64,000 nt of DNA from Catenovulum agarivorans DS-2 (lineage in GTDB: Bacteria > Pseudomonadota > Gammaproteobacteria > Enterobacterales > Alteromonadaceae). The notes under the pieces are model-generated. The model did not search any database, had not been told where the DNA came from, and was given only the letters and a program-made list of their open reading frames with translations. The stretch is from contig NZ_ARZY01000013.1 in assembly GCF_000568405.1 (NCBI RefSeq), positions 1 through 64,000 of the forward strand, in the 5' to 3' direction. Positions 32,923-41,920 of this stretch are shown one piece after another (within the stretch, counting starts at the first letter, position 1; each line of letters begins with the position of its first letter). A program made the translations under genes and the position numbers.

Positions 32923-33375
32923 TTATAAACCAGCGTTTTGCTTTTCTTTAATCTCGGCTAGAGTTTTACAGTCGATACATAAATCAGCAGTAGGGCGAGC
33001 TTCTAGGCGGCGAATGCCTATTTCTACACCACACTCTTCGCAGTAACCAAAATCTTCGTTTTCGATTAACTGTAAAGTCTTCTCGATTTTTTTGATCAAC
33101 TTACGCTCACGGTCTCGAGTGCGCAGTTCTAAACTGAACTCCTCTTCTTGTGATGCGCGATCTACTGGATCTGGGAAGTTAGCTGCTTCATCTTGCATGT
33201 GGTGCATGGTTTTATCCACTTCCGCACGCAGTTGGCTTCTCCAAGTTGCCAGTATCTTTTTGAAATGTTCAAGCTGAGCTTCATTCATATAATCCTCATC
33301 AGGGCTGAGCTGATAAGGTTGTAAACCTGCTTGAGCTATTATGCCAGTTGCTTTTGTTTTTGTGCCAGCGGGCAT
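32923..33375 (-). CDS. dksA: RNA polymerase-binding transcription factor DksA
   Basis: 150 residues, matching Escherichia coli DksA (151). The coiled-coil tip region ([19 protein letters not shown]) and the zinc finger CEEC-x17-CIDC (FGYCEECG and LCIDCK) are intact. DksA enters the RNA polymerase secondary channel and, with ppGpp, controls rRNA, tRNA and amino-acid promoters. The start at 33375 is fixed by AGGAGAAGTGAG just upstream; a longer in-frame reading to 33447 is rejected. It lies directly downstream of the CsrB-like RNA gene. Confidence 0.97.
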   Translation of the reverse strand: MPAGTKTKATGIIAQAGLQPYQLSPDEDYMNEAQLEHFKKILATWRSQLRAEVDKTMHHMQDEAANFPDPVDRASQEEEFSLELRTRDRERKLIKKIEKTLQLIENEDFGYCEECGVEIGIRRLEARPTADLCIDCKTLAEIKEKQNAGL

Positions 33376-33471
33376 CTCACTTCTCCTAATTCTACGCCAG
33401 CTTATCGCTAGGCGGCTATCTATATCAAAAAGAGTCTGAGTAGGCAATCATAAATTTGGGTTTAAACTTTA

Positions 33472-33501
33472 TTTATAGCCCGAGATCAGATTTTGTGCCA
33501 A
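33472..33501 (-). promoter_or_regulatory. dksA promoter
   Basis: On the minus strand TTGGCA (33501-33496) and TATAAA (33477-33472) are 18 bases apart, about 100 bases upstream of the dksA start. It lies after the terminator of the upstream RNA gene, so dksA can be expressed independently. Confidence 0.55.
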
Positions 33502-33571
33502 GTTTATATGGGCATTATCTTCCATTATCAATGGGGAGTTGAAAAAGAATTGGCTTTAAGTGGAAAAGAAA

Positions 33572-33754
33572 AAGAAAACGCCTCGAAAAAGTTGAGGCGT
33601 TTTTAACGGTTAGCTGCATTACTCCAAAGGCTTCCTGCGCTTTTCCATGGATATGGACTGCATGTCCATAATAAACATCCTGTTGTGTCCTATCCCTTGT
33701 GGTTTAGTCATTAAACCAAACAACTACCTTGTTGTTTCCTGTTGCGTCCGTACG
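33572..33754 (-). ncRNA. csrB: CsrB/CsrC-like CsrA-sequestering small RNA
   Basis: On the minus strand a stretch of about 180 bases holds nine GGA motifs, many in the CsrB style: ACGGACGCAACAGGAAAC, AAGGGATAGGACACAACAGGATG, ATGGACATG, CGCAGGAAGC, TTGGAGT. It ends in an intrinsic terminator (33577-33601) followed on that strand by TTTTCTTTTTC. No open reading frame is conserved. Upstream, a UvrY/GacA-type inverted repeat lies about 175 bases before the predicted start, as for Escherichia coli csrB. Such RNAs titrate the translational regulator CsrA. The 5-prime end is set from a TAATAT (33766-33761) and is approximate. Confidence 0.8.
33577..33601 (-). terminator. Terminator of the CsrB-like RNA
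   Basis: Perfect 8-bp stem AACGCCTC/GAGGCGTT around a 9-base loop, followed on the minus strand by TTTTCTTTTTC. It also has a short T run on the plus strand and could work in both directions. Confidence 0.85.
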
Positions 33755-33924
33755 AGTTAAATATTAGTGATTTTTGCGTGGGTGTGGAGCTGCAAAAAAG
33801 AAAAAAATTATTAAGGCTCAGCTGGTTTTTAGTGGGATATTAGATAAATCCCATTAAAATCAGATAATTAGAACGGGGTTGTGATACTTAATTGCGAAAA
33901 GTTTCTGGCTTGACTCACTTTTTA

Positions 33925-33942
33925 TATCAGAGATCTCTTACA
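33925..33942 (-). promoter_or_regulatory. UvrY/GacA-type binding site upstream of the CsrB-like RNA
   Basis: Read on the minus strand: TGTAAG-AGATCT-CTGATA. The published GacA/UvrY consensus is TGTAAG-N6-CTTACA; the left half is perfect, the right half matches four of six, and the spacer AGATCT is itself a palindrome. It is centred about 180 bases upstream of the RNA start, the far-upstream position known for Escherichia coli csrB. The BarA/UvrY genes are not in the window. Confidence 0.65.
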
Positions 33943-34011
33943 CACCAAATTAACGCAATCTTAATACGTTACACCAAGCGCCACAGACCCGCGTGGTGGT
34001 GTTTAAAGGAT

Positions 34012-34040
34012 AGGGCATCAAATCGTTTATTTGATGCCCT
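34012..34040 (-). terminator. Terminator hairpin after yceI
   Basis: Perfect 12-bp stem AGGGCATCAAAT/ATTTGATGCCCT with a 5-base loop, starting five bases beyond the yceI stop. The T tract is weak. Between it and the UvrY-type box (33943-34011) I see nothing. Confidence 0.65.
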
Positions 34041-34044
34041 CGCT

Positions 34045-34617
34045 TTATTTGCGGATACCTTCAACATGTAATTCTAAAATCACATGTGTTGAAGCTGGGC
34101 CTAAGTTTTTCTCGATAGCAAAGTCTTTTAGTGCAATTTCTGTGGTGCCTGAAAAACCAGCTCGATAACCACCCCATGGATCTTTACCTTCGCCTATTTT
34201 GTGTGCATCAATTGCAATTTGTTTGGTTACACCATGTAAAGTTAAATCGCCGATAATTTGAAACTTGTTGTCGTTGATCACTTTTATATCAGTGCTGACA
34301 AATTTTGCTTTTGGAAATTTATCGACATCTAAGAAATCATCGCTGCGTAAATGTTTGTCTCGGCGAGCATGATTACTGTCGATACTACTGGTGTCTATTG
34401 TGACCTCGACCGAGCTTTGAGCCAATTTGTCTGCTTCATAGTCGAATGTTCCTGAAAAGCGATTAAAGCGTCCAGTTAACCAGCTGTAGCCCAAGTGTTT
34501 AATTTTAAAATTAATAAATGCATGTGCGCCTTTGTTGTCGTCATCGATGACGTAGGTTGCACTATATGCGTTGGCAGATAGTAGTAGCGCTGCTAATGAA
34601 ATAAGTAGTTTCTTCAT
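34045..34617 (-). CDS. yceI: YceI family periplasmic protein
   Basis: 190 residues with a cleavable signal peptide (about 1-19, LSANAYSA). The lipocalin-like YceI fold shows ATYVIDDDNKGAHAFINFKIKHLGYSWLTGRF, VTIDTSSIDSNHARRDKHLRSDDFLDV and ITGDLTLHGVTK-type strands. Family members bind polyisoprenoid-type ligands. It follows a cytochrome b561 gene by 22 bases, the same pair as yceJ-yceI in Escherichia coli, so a quinone-related role is likely but not proven. Confidence 0.93.
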   Translation of the reverse strand: MKKLLISLAALLLSANAYSATYVIDDDNKGAHAFINFKIKHLGYSWLTGRFNRFSGTFDYEADKLAQSSVEVTIDTSSIDSNHARRDKHLRSDDFLDVDKFPKAKFVSTDIKVINDNKFQIIGDLTLHGVTKQIAIDAHKIGEGKDPWGGYRAGFSGTTEIALKDFAIEKNLGPASTHVILELHVEGIRK

Positions 34618-34639
34618 GTCAGTTTCCTTGTGTTAGTTT

Positions 34640-35158
34640 TTAAATCATACGTTTGAAAATGGAATTTTTGTCTATCACTTGATGTTTAACGGCTCCAGCG
34701 ATATGAACGATCACTAATGCTATCAATGTATAGGCAGCATATTGATGAAAATCACCAGCTAAATCGGCTTGTGTATCTGCATAGGCAATTGTGGCTGGAA
34801 TGGGGAGCCAATCAAACCACATGATGGGTTTGCCACTTGCGGTAGAGATTAAGTAGCCGCTTAACATAATGCTCAGCAGTAAGATGTACATTAGCTTGTG
34901 CGTAATGCTCGCTGCTACTTGTTCCCACTTTTGACCTATGGGGGCTGGGCTTGGATAAATAATGCGTGCGGCGATACGAATCAGTACGATAATAAAAAGT
35001 ACGATGCCAAAGTTTTTGTGTTGGGTGGGCGCTGTTTGGTACCAGTCATCGTAGTAACTTAATTCGACCATCCAAATACCGACAAAAAACAAAGCTAATA
35101 TCATTACGGCACTAACCCAGTGGCAGAGCCGAGTAAGTAAGGAATACTGTGTTGGCAT
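34640..35158 (-). CDS. Cytochrome b561 family membrane protein
   Basis: 172 residues with four transmembrane helices. Histidines suited to ligate two b hemes lie in RLCHWVSAVMI (helix 1), the TQHKNFGIVLF region, ITHKLMYILLL and the GDFHQYAAYTL segment. Prokaryotic b561 proteins oxidise quinols and in some cases pass electrons to superoxide. It is the first gene of a two-gene operon with yceI, matching Escherichia coli yceJ. Confidence 0.92.
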   Translation of the reverse strand: MPTQYSLLTRLCHWVSAVMILALFFVGIWMVELSYYDDWYQTAPTQHKNFGIVLFIIVLIRIAARIIYPSPAPIGQKWEQVAASITHKLMYILLLSIMLSGYLISTASGKPIMWFDWLPIPATIAYADTQADLAGDFHQYAAYTLIALVIVHIAGAVKHQVIDKNSIFKRMI

Positions 35159-35471
35159 GTAACAAATCCTACTGTGCTGTAAACTTAAGTTTTATTAAGC
35201 ACACATGCTAAGGTTTGTGCAAGTAGATTTACCATCTCTTTACTTTTTTACGCTTGGTTAAATTTTCGGAACAATATTTGCTGGTGATTAATTTGTAGAT
35301 GTGCTGGCGAAGTTTTGCACTATTTTAGCGCGTTATTCGAGAACATGTGCTTAAATTTGCTAAATTTGCCAGTAAACATCTTGAGATCCGAGTTATGTCA
35401 TAGCATTATCATATGAGCCGCGTATATACGCACACAGAAACATAATGATGAACAACAAAAGGAAACCAAGT
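35159..35471. other. Gap between divergent b561 and galU genes
   Basis: Promoters for both flanking genes must lie here, but I find no convincing -35/-10 pair. The only structure is a short GCACA/TGTGC inverted repeat near 35198-35221. No small gene is supported. Confidence 0.3.
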
Positions 35472-36308
35472 ATGGTTCAAAAATGTTTATTCCCAGCTGC
35501 TGGTTACGGTACTCGTTTTTTACCAGCTACCAAAGCACAAGCAAAAGAAATGCTGCCTATCGTTAATAAACCTTTAATCCAGTATGGTGTTGAAGAAGCA
35601 TTAGAAGCTGGAATGAAGTATGTTGGTTTTGTGACAGGCCGAACTAAGCGTGCTATCGCAGATCATTTCGATATTTCTTACGAGTTAGAAAGAGAAATCT
35701 CTGGTACCAGTAAAGAAAAATATTTGGAGTCGGTACGTTATGTAATGAATAACGGTATTTTTTCTTTTACTCGTCAACCTGAGATGAAAGGTTTGGGTCA
35801 TGCAATTTTGTGTGGTGAAACTTTAATGGGGAACGAAGCATTCGGCGTTATTTTGGCTGACGATTTATGTTTGCCAGAAGAAGTGGGCGGCGAAGGTGTC
35901 ATGGCTCAGATGGCGAAAATCCATGAAGAGACTGGCTGTTCTGTTGTTGCATTGATGGAAGTGCCAAAAGAGACCATTTCTAAGTATGGTGTAATCGCAG
36001 GTGATAAAATTGCCGATGATAAGTTCCGTGTAACTGATATGGTTGAAAAACCAGCTGTAGAAGATGCTCCGTCTAATTTAGCAATTATTGGCCGTTATAT
36101 TTTAACGCCAGATATTTTTGAAATTATTCGTAATACCCCACCGGGTAAAAACGGTGAAATTCAATTAACGGATGCATTATTAGCACAAGCTAAGCAAGGC
36201 AAAGTGATTGGTTATAAGTTTAAAGGCAAGCGTTTTGACTGTGGTAGCGTAAAAGGCTTTGTTGAAGCAACCAATTACGTATTTGAAAATGTGTATAGCG
36301 ATGAATAA
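35472..36308 (+). CDS. galU: UTP-glucose-1-phosphate uridylyltransferase
   Basis: 278 residues. The nucleotidyl-transferase signature FPAAGYGTRFLPATKAQAKEML at the start, KPLIQYGVEEALEAG, the DDLCLPEE motif and VEKPA are present. It makes UDP-glucose for surface glycans and trehalose or glucan synthesis, and is a probable precursor supplier for the capsule. The ATG at 35472 has AAAGGAA eight to twelve bases upstream; an in-frame ATG at 35445 adds nine residues. It ends one base from the convergent partner-switch gene. Confidence 0.95.
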   Translation: MVQKCLFPAAGYGTRFLPATKAQAKEMLPIVNKPLIQYGVEEALEAGMKYVGFVTGRTKRAIADHFDISYELEREISGTSKEKYLESVRYVMNNGIFSFTRQPEMKGLGHAILCGETLMGNEAFGVILADDLCLPEEVGGEGVMAQMAKIHEETGCSVVALMEVPKETISKYGVIAGDKIADDKFRVTDMVEKPAVEDAPSNLAIIGRYILTPDIFEIIRNTPPGKNGEIQLTDALLAQAKQGKVIGYKFKGKRFDCGSVKGFVEATNYVFENVYSDE

Positions 36309-36309
36309 G

Positions 36310-37962
36310 TTAATCTAACGCATATTCTACTATTATGGTGCGGCCTTGATCTCTGTAGTCGAGTGTTTTGGCTAACTCACATATGAGTTTTAGTCCGCGC
36401 CCATGATGGTCTGAATCTTTCAACTGCGCTTTTACCTGCTCGGCATCAAAACCATCGCCGCTGTCTGTTATCGATAGCCGCACGCTATTGTTTTGTGGAT
36501 TGTGCGCGACATTTAGTAGTAATTTGCCTTCCGTTAAATTTTCTAATGCTGCTTGTCTTTGCAGGTAGAATTCGAAAAAGCCTTCGTCTTCATTTTTAAC
36601 GTTTGAATCCAGCTTGAGTAGCCCATGGTCTACTGAGTTGTTGTACATTTCAGCTAACAATAAAAATAGGGTAGAGCGATGTTTTTCCATGCCTTGAAAA
36701 GCTGACACCATATCAAGCACTTGAGCAACAGGATCTGTTTGTTTTATGTCGTCAGGGGTTAGCTCCACGTTGACTTGCCACGGCAAGGGGGGGATATCTT
36801 TTTGGTTGTTGAGCTCTGGGCTCGGGGAGCTTAAACAGTTTACTTGTACAATTGAAATATCATCCAATTGATGCTCTTTACCACGGTAATTGTCCAATAC
36901 TTGGATAACGTCAATAATATCTGCTTTGGGGTTCTTATTGTACAAAGCTTCAAAGCGCTCTTGGCCAAACATTTGATCGTTTGAATTCATGGTTTCGGTA
37001 ATGCCATCAGTGTATACAACCAAGCGGTCACTTGGGCTGAGCTCGCAATTAATCAGTGTATGCTCAAATTCGTCGTCATCTAACACGCCAAGAGCCATAT
37101 GCTGCGACTGGATTTTATTTCTGATACCAACTTGTTTATCGACTATGAGTAAATCTGGCATGCCGCCAATCCAAATAGATGCCGCTTTGCCACTACAAGA
37201 TAATTCTATAATACAGGCGGCACAAAACATATCGTTTGGTAACAGCTGTAACAAGCGGATGTTGATGGCTCGGGCGATGTCTCCAGCGGATAAACCCCTT
37301 TGTGTCAGTTCAAAAAAGGTTTGAGCTGTGGGTAATGCTCCAACTGCAGCTGCAAGTCCATGCCCTGTAAAGTCACCTAAAAAGACATAATTGCCACCCA
37401 AAGGACTGCGGCTGGTAAGCAAGAGATCGCCGTTGAAAGTTGATGCAGGTGCGAGGTAATGCTCAACAATTTCGGGACGAGCGTTGTTTTTACTCAGCGC
37501 GTTGGCAAATATATGCTCAACAATTTGATGCTCACGATCGGTTTGTAATTGATGAAACTTAAGCTGGTTGCGTTGTTCCAATATTCTGGCTGAGAGCTCC
37601 CGGCTGCGGCCATGAGCTTTGATTTTGGCCGAAAGGATCAGCTTATCAAACGGTTTGGCTAAAAAGTCATCGCCACCAACGTCTAAGCAGCGCAACATAG
37701 AATCTTGATCATCTAATGAGGTGATAAAGATGATAGGTAAATGTAGGTCGCCAGCGAGTTTCTTTAAAATGGGGGCTGTTTCGAAGCCATCCATTTCAGG
37801 CATAATGACATCAAGCAGGACGATGTCAGGATTAATATTTTCGAATCGTTCAATGGCATCTTTTCCATGAACAGCCATTGAGACCTGATGTCCCTCTTGT
37901 TCAAGCATATACTCCAGCATTGCTCGGTTTAAATCTTGGTCGTCAACCACAAGTATATGCAT
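36310..37962 (-). CDS. Receiver-PP2C phosphatase-kinase partner-switch regulator (CrsR/HsbR-like)
   Basis: 550 residues in three parts. An N-terminal receiver domain (about 1-120) has the acidic DDQD pair, the phosphoacceptor in DIVLLDVIMPEMDG and the KPFDKL lysine. A SpoIIE/RsbU-type PP2C phosphatase (about 160-375) has FLGDFTGHGLAAAVGALP and LVVYTDGITETMN. A C-terminal HATPase/RsbW-like serine kinase (about 400-550) has EMYNNSVDHGLL and ITDSGDGFD. This is the layout of Shewanella CrsR and Pseudomonas HsbR, which switch a STAS protein between phosphorylated and free states. The partner gene lies directly upstream at 37987. Confidence 0.92.
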   Translation of the reverse strand: MHILVVDDQDLNRAMLEYMLEQEGHQVSMAVHGKDAIERFENINPDIVLLDVIMPEMDGFETAPILKKLAGDLHLPIIFITSLDDQDSMLRCLDVGGDDFLAKPFDKLILSAKIKAHGRSRELSARILEQRNQLKFHQLQTDREHQIVEHIFANALSKNNARPEIVEHYLAPASTFNGDLLLTSRSPLGGNYVFLGDFTGHGLAAAVGALPTAQTFFELTQRGLSAGDIARAINIRLLQLLPNDMFCAACIIELSCSGKAASIWIGGMPDLLIVDKQVGIRNKIQSQHMALGVLDDDEFEHTLINCELSPSDRLVVYTDGITETMNSNDQMFGQERFEALYNKNPKADIIDVIQVLDNYRGKEHQLDDISIVQVNCLSSPSPELNNQKDIPPLPWQVNVELTPDDIKQTDPVAQVLDMVSAFQGMEKHRSTLFLLLAEMYNNSVDHGLLKLDSNVKNEDEGFFEFYLQRQAALENLTEGKLLLNVAHNPQNNSVRLSITDSGDGFDAEQVKAQLKDSDHHGRGLKLICELAKTLDYRDQGRTIIVEYALD

Positions 37963-37986
37963 GAAATGGCTCCGGTCGAGTTGCGC

Positions 37987-38292
37987 TTAATCTATTTCAA
38001 ACTTTTTATCAAAGCGCGAGATTTGCAAAATTTTCCGGATTTGCGGACGACAGTTTGCGATTTTTATGCCACTTACTTTGGAACCCAAATTCTTTTGCAT
38101 ATTTAATAACATGCCAAGTGCAGATGAATCCATATACTCAGTATCTCTCAAGTCAATTACAACTTGCGGTGTAGTGTCACCCACATTTGAATACGCAGCT
38201 CTAAATTCTTGGACTAAGTTAAAATCGAATTTTCCTGCGATCTGAATAGTGAAGGTTTTGCCATCAGATGAAAGGCTTTTACTTAAACTCAT
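37987..38292 (-). CDS. STAS-domain anti-sigma factor antagonist (CrsA/HsbA-like)
   Basis: 101 residues, a single STAS domain. VVIDLRDTEYMDSSALGMLLNM contains the conserved serine pair that the partner kinase phosphorylates; GIKIANCRPQIRKILQISRFDKKF completes the fold. It is upstream of and co-oriented with the phosphatase/kinase gene (24 bases apart), so the two form a partner-switching pair. In Shewanella the equivalent CrsA-CrsR pair controls RpoS activity; extension to this organism is inference. Confidence 0.92.
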   Translation of the reverse strand: MSLSKSLSSDGKTFTIQIAGKFDFNLVQEFRAAYSNVGDTTPQVVIDLRDTEYMDSSALGMLLNMQKNLGSKVSGIKIANCRPQIRKILQISRFDKKFEID

Positions 38293-38589
38293 GCGTGTCC
38301 ACCTATTAATAATCCATGAAGCGATTGTCCAGCAAACCAGATACTCCAGCTTGTCGGTAAATTGAAAAAAGTCTGTATGATGATGAGTTTAGCAGTAGAT
38401 CTCTGTATGTGAAATTGTAAAAACAATAAAATTCGCAATTATTTTTTCGTGCGAATCAGATTAATTTACTCAGGCTAAGTTAATTGAACTTGAATTTAGC
38501 CAGAGAGTATTATCTAATCGATGTTTAATTTATTGTTAACGTTTGCAGTACGTTTGGCAATGTTGTAGCTGATGTAGGAAAGTTGTTTT

Positions 38590-39393
38590 ATGCACCAATT
38601 AAACCCGTCTGATTTATCCATTCTATTAGTTGAGCCTTCAGTGACACAAAGAAAGGTCATAGCGCGACATTTAGAAAAGGAAGACATAGTGCATATTCGT
38701 GAAGCAACTGATATTGAGTCGGCTAAAATTGCATTAGAAAAAAGCCACCCTGACTTAGTTATTTGTGCGTTACATTTTCCTGACGGCACCGGACTAGAGC
38801 TATTGCATTTTATCAAACATACCGAAAGCCTCGCTGATATCCCATTTATGTTAGTGTCTAGTGAGTGGCGAAAGTGCCAATTGGAAGAATTTAAACAGGC
38901 CGGTGTTGTCGCTATTTTGCCTAAGCCTTTTACCTCAGAGCATTTGGGTACTGCGATTAATTCAACTTTAGACTTGTTAGTGCCAGATGAGCTTGAATTA
39001 GACTTGTTTGATGTGCACGACGTCCGTGTATTGGTGGTCGATGATAGTCGTTTGGCAAGAAATCACATTAAACGTGTATTAGCTAATTTGGGGGTGCAGC
39101 GCATTACCGAAGCTGTAGACGGCTCGGAAGCTCAGACTATACTTGGACACGAAATGTTTGATTTGGTTGTGACCGATTACAATATGCCAGAAGTCGATGG
39201 ACGCGAATTAACCGAGTTTATTCGTTCGTCTGGTCAGCATTCCCATGTTCCTGTGCTCATGGTGTCGTCTGAAGCTAATGACTCACATTTGGCCAATATT
39301 GCTCAATCAGGCGTGAATGCTATTTGTGATAAACCATTTGAACCTTCTATGGTTAAACAAATCTTGTTTAATATTCTTAACCACGACCATTAA
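38590..39393 (+). CDS. Response regulator with two receiver domains, the first degenerate
   Basis: 267 residues with two tandem receiver domains and no output domain. The first (about 8-128) has Ala60 where the phosphoacceptor Asp belongs (LVICALHFPD) and LVEPS in place of the acidic pocket, so it cannot be phosphorylated in the usual way. The second (about 144-267) is intact: LVVDDSRLARN, the phosphoacceptor Asp196 in VVTDYNMPEVDG, and CDKPFE. It is divergent from the partner-switch operon and may feed into it. The promoter region 38293-38589 shows no clear boxes. Confidence 0.88.
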   Translation: MHQLNPSDLSILLVEPSVTQRKVIARHLEKEDIVHIREATDIESAKIALEKSHPDLVICALHFPDGTGLELLHFIKHTESLADIPFMLVSSEWRKCQLEEFKQAGVVAILPKPFTSEHLGTAINSTLDLLVPDELELDLFDVHDVRVLVVDDSRLARNHIKRVLANLGVQRITEAVDGSEAQTILGHEMFDLVVTDYNMPEVDGRELTEFIRSSGQHSHVPVLMVSSEANDSHLANIAQSGVNAICDKPFEPSMVKQILFNILNHDH

Positions 39394-39549
39394 CCCCAAT
39401 GCGGTAAATTCGCTCAAAAATAATACTTCCTTCAATTATCTGTCAGTGCTAAACTACGCCGCCCTAATTCTACCAATCGGGTGGTTAGGGTTTTATGTGG
39501 TTATTTGGTCGCAAAGTAACCACGCTATTTATTATTTTGGAGAGATGTT

Positions 39550-40164
39550 ATGTCTACTACTATCGAATTAAATGCAAGTGTGCGTACAGAAGTGGGGAAA
39601 GGTGCGAGCCGCCGCCTACGTCACGCAGACAAAGTTCCAGCTGTATTATATGGTGCTGGTAAAGATGCTGTTGCGTTAACTTTAGAGCACAACAAAGTTT
39701 TACAAGCTCAAGAGCATGAGCATTTTTATTCTCAAGTTTTACACTTGAACATTGACGGTGAAAAAGTTGAAGCTATCGTAAAAGATATGCAACGTCACCC
39801 GTTCAAGCCAAAAGTTACTCACTTAGATTTCCAACGTGTATCTGCAGACCAAGCACTTCACACTACAGTTCCAGTTCACTTCTTAAACGAAGAAGCTGCA
39901 ACTAAAGCTGGTGGTGTAGTTTCTCACCATATTGCTGAAATCGAAGTTAGCTGTTTACCAAAAGATTTACCTGAGTTTATCGAAGTTGATGTAGCTGGTT
40001 TATCTGTTGGTGAAACTTTGCACTTGACTGACGTTAAATTCCCAGCTGGTGTTTCTTCTGTTGAGTTAGCTAAAGGTGCTGATCATGATGTTGCTGTTGT
40101 AACTATTGATAAGCCAAAAGGCGCAGCTGAAGATGATGCTGAAGAAGAAGCTGCTGAAGAATAA
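39550..40164 (+). CDS. rplY: 50S ribosomal protein L25, long CTC form
   Basis: 204 residues, the long CTC/TL5 form with an N-terminal 5S rRNA-binding domain (about 1-95, [25 protein letters not shown]) and a C-terminal beta domain (about 100-185), ending in an acidic tail ([11 protein letters not shown]). It binds 5S rRNA. A GGAGAG site precedes the ATG. It is followed after eight bases by pth, the standard ctc-pth order. Confidence 0.96.
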   Translation: MSTTIELNASVRTEVGKGASRRLRHADKVPAVLYGAGKDAVALTLEHNKVLQAQEHEHFYSQVLHLNIDGEKVEAIVKDMQRHPFKPKVTHLDFQRVSADQALHTTVPVHFLNEEAATKAGGVVSHHIAEIEVSCLPKDLPEFIEVDVAGLSVGETLHLTDVKFPAGVSSVELAKGADHDVAVVTIDKPKGAAEDDAEEEAAEE

Positions 40165-40172
40165 TCATCAGT

Positions 40173-40760
40173 ATGTCTGATTCAGTTCAGCTTATTGTGG
40201 GCCTGGCAAATCCAGGCTCGCAATATCAAAATACACGCCACAACGCTGGTGAATGGTACATCCAAGAACTGGCCCGCCGCTACAACGCAACTCTTAAACT
40301 CGACAATAAATTTTATGGTTTCACTGGCCAGGTGACGATTAATGGCCAAGATGTGAAATTGCTGGTACCAACAACTTTTATGAATAAAAGTGGTCAAGCA
40401 ATTGGAGCCATGGCGCAGTTTTATAAAATACCTGCTGAAAATATCCTAGTTGCTCACGATGAGTTAGATTTGCCGCCTGGTATTGCGAAATTTAAGCGCG
40501 GTGGAGGCCACGGTGGCCATAATGGTTTACGTGATACAATTAGCCGGTTAGCCAATAATAAAGACTTTTTGCGATTACGAATTGGCATTGGTCATCCTGG
40601 TCACAAAGACAAAGTGACGGGTTATGTTTTGGGTAAAGCGCCAGCGATTGAACAGAGTGCAATTGATGCTGCGGTAGATGAAGCGGCGCGTTGTACTGAG
40701 GTATGGTTTAAAGACGGGTTCAATAAAGCAATGAATCGTCTTCACAGTTTTAAAGCATAG
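40173..40760 (+). CDS. pth: Peptidyl-tRNA hydrolase
   Basis: 195 residues. [22 protein letters not shown] includes the catalytic His; [25 protein letters not shown] and [12 protein letters not shown] are conserved. It recycles tRNA from peptidyl-tRNA that drops off ribosomes. It sits in the rplY-pth-ychF run. Confidence 0.97.
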   Translation: MSDSVQLIVGLANPGSQYQNTRHNAGEWYIQELARRYNATLKLDNKFYGFTGQVTINGQDVKLLVPTTFMNKSGQAIGAMAQFYKIPAENILVAHDELDLPPGIAKFKRGGGHGGHNGLRDTISRLANNKDFLRLRIGIGHPGHKDKVTGYVLGKAPAIEQSAIDAAVDEAARCTEVWFKDGFNKAMNRLHSFKA

Positions 40761-40770
40761 GATTTGACTT

Positions 40771-41862
40771 ATGGGTTTTAAATGCGGAATTGTCGGTTTA
40801 CCAAATGTTGGTAAATCAACTTTATTTAATGCGTTAACTAAAGCTGGTATTGAAGCAGCTAACTTTCCATTTTGTACGATTGAACCAAACACAGGTGTTG
40901 TACCTGTGCCTGATCCGCGTTTAGACGCTTTAGCTAAAATTGTAAACCCACAGAAAATTCTACCAACCACCATGGAATTTGTTGATATTGCTGGTTTGGT
41001 TGCTGGTGCTTCTAAAGGTGAGGGCCTGGGCAATCAATTTCTTGCAAATATTCGCGAAACCGATGCGATTGGCCATGTTGTTCGTTGTTTTGACAACGAA
41101 AACGTTGTGCATGTTGCTGGGCAAGTCAATCCAGCAGATGACATTGAAGTGATTAACACAGAATTGTCGTTAGCAGACTTAGACACTGCCGAGAAAGCTA
41201 TGCTGCGTGCAGCGAAACGGGCTAAAGGTGGTGATAAAGACGCCAAAGCTGAAATCGAAGTACTCGAAAAAATTAAACCTGCGTTAGATGATGGTTTAAT
41301 GCTGCGCTCGGTTGATTTGACCGACGATGAGTTGGCGGTTGTTAAACACTTAAACTTTTTAACCATCAAGCCAACTATGTACATTGCTAATGTTAGTGAA
41401 GACGGTTTTGAAGATAATCCTTTATTGGACTTAGTGCGAGAAATTGCTGCAAAAGAAAATGCTGTTGTTGTACCAGTGTGCGCTGAGATTGAAGCTGAGT
41501 TGTCTGAGTTAGAAGACGAAGATAGAGATGAGTTTATGGCTGATTTAGGTTTAGATGAACCTGGATTAAATCGAGTTATTCGCGCTGGGTATGATTTGCT
41601 TAATTTACACACCTATTTCACCGCTGGTGTTAAAGAAGTCCGTGCGTGGACGATTAAAATAAACTCTACAGCACCGCAAGCGGCGGGTAAAATTCATACC
41701 GACTTTGAAAAAGGCTTTATCCGAGCTGAAGTAGTTGGTTACGACGATTACATTGCTAACAATGGTGAGTCTGGTGCCAAAGAAGCTGGCAAATGGCGTT
41801 TAGAGGGTAAAGATTATATTGTTAAAGATGGTGATGTAATTCACTTCCGCTTTAACGTTTAA
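40771..41862 (+). CDS. ychF: Ribosome-binding ATPase YchF
   Basis: 363 residues, the invariant YchF length. [14 protein letters not shown] is the P-loop, followed by [30 protein letters not shown], a coiled-coil segment (about 130-200), and a C-terminal TGS domain ending [12 protein letters not shown]. It is an Obg-family protein that prefers ATP. A terminator follows 29 bases after the stop. Confidence 0.98.
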   Translation: MGFKCGIVGLPNVGKSTLFNALTKAGIEAANFPFCTIEPNTGVVPVPDPRLDALAKIVNPQKILPTTMEFVDIAGLVAGASKGEGLGNQFLANIRETDAIGHVVRCFDNENVVHVAGQVNPADDIEVINTELSLADLDTAEKAMLRAAKRAKGGDKDAKAEIEVLEKIKPALDDGLMLRSVDLTDDELAVVKHLNFLTIKPTMYIANVSEDGFEDNPLLDLVREIAAKENAVVVPVCAEIEAELSELEDEDRDEFMADLGLDEPGLNRVIRAGYDLLNLHTYFTAGVKEVRAWTIKINSTAPQAAGKIHTDFEKGFIRAEVVGYDDYIANNGESGAKEAGKWRLEGKDYIVKDGDVIHFRFNV

Positions 41863-41890
41863 TCGCCCGATTATATTTGAGATTTTTTAA

Positions 41891-41920
41891 AGCCAGCATA
41901 GTTAATATGCTGGCTTTTTT
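41891..41920 (+). terminator. Terminator of rplY-pth-ychF
   Basis: Perfect 10-bp stem AGCCAGCATA/TATGCTGGCT with loop GTTAA and a T run (41915-41920). Confidence 0.95.

Noticed and set aside
33376-33447. N-terminal extension of DksA
   Set aside because: The upstream frame is open but AGGAGA at the shorter start and the normal family length of about 150 residues fix the start at 33375.
33572-33754. Reading the GGA-rich region as a plus-strand RNA
   Set aside because: The plus strand has only two GGA motifs, whereas the minus strand has nine plus the terminator T tract and an upstream UvrY-type box.
41034-41612. 192-codon Ser-rich minus-strand frame
   Set aside because: It is antisense to ychF, which is a certain gene; composition is that of reverse-read acidic codons.
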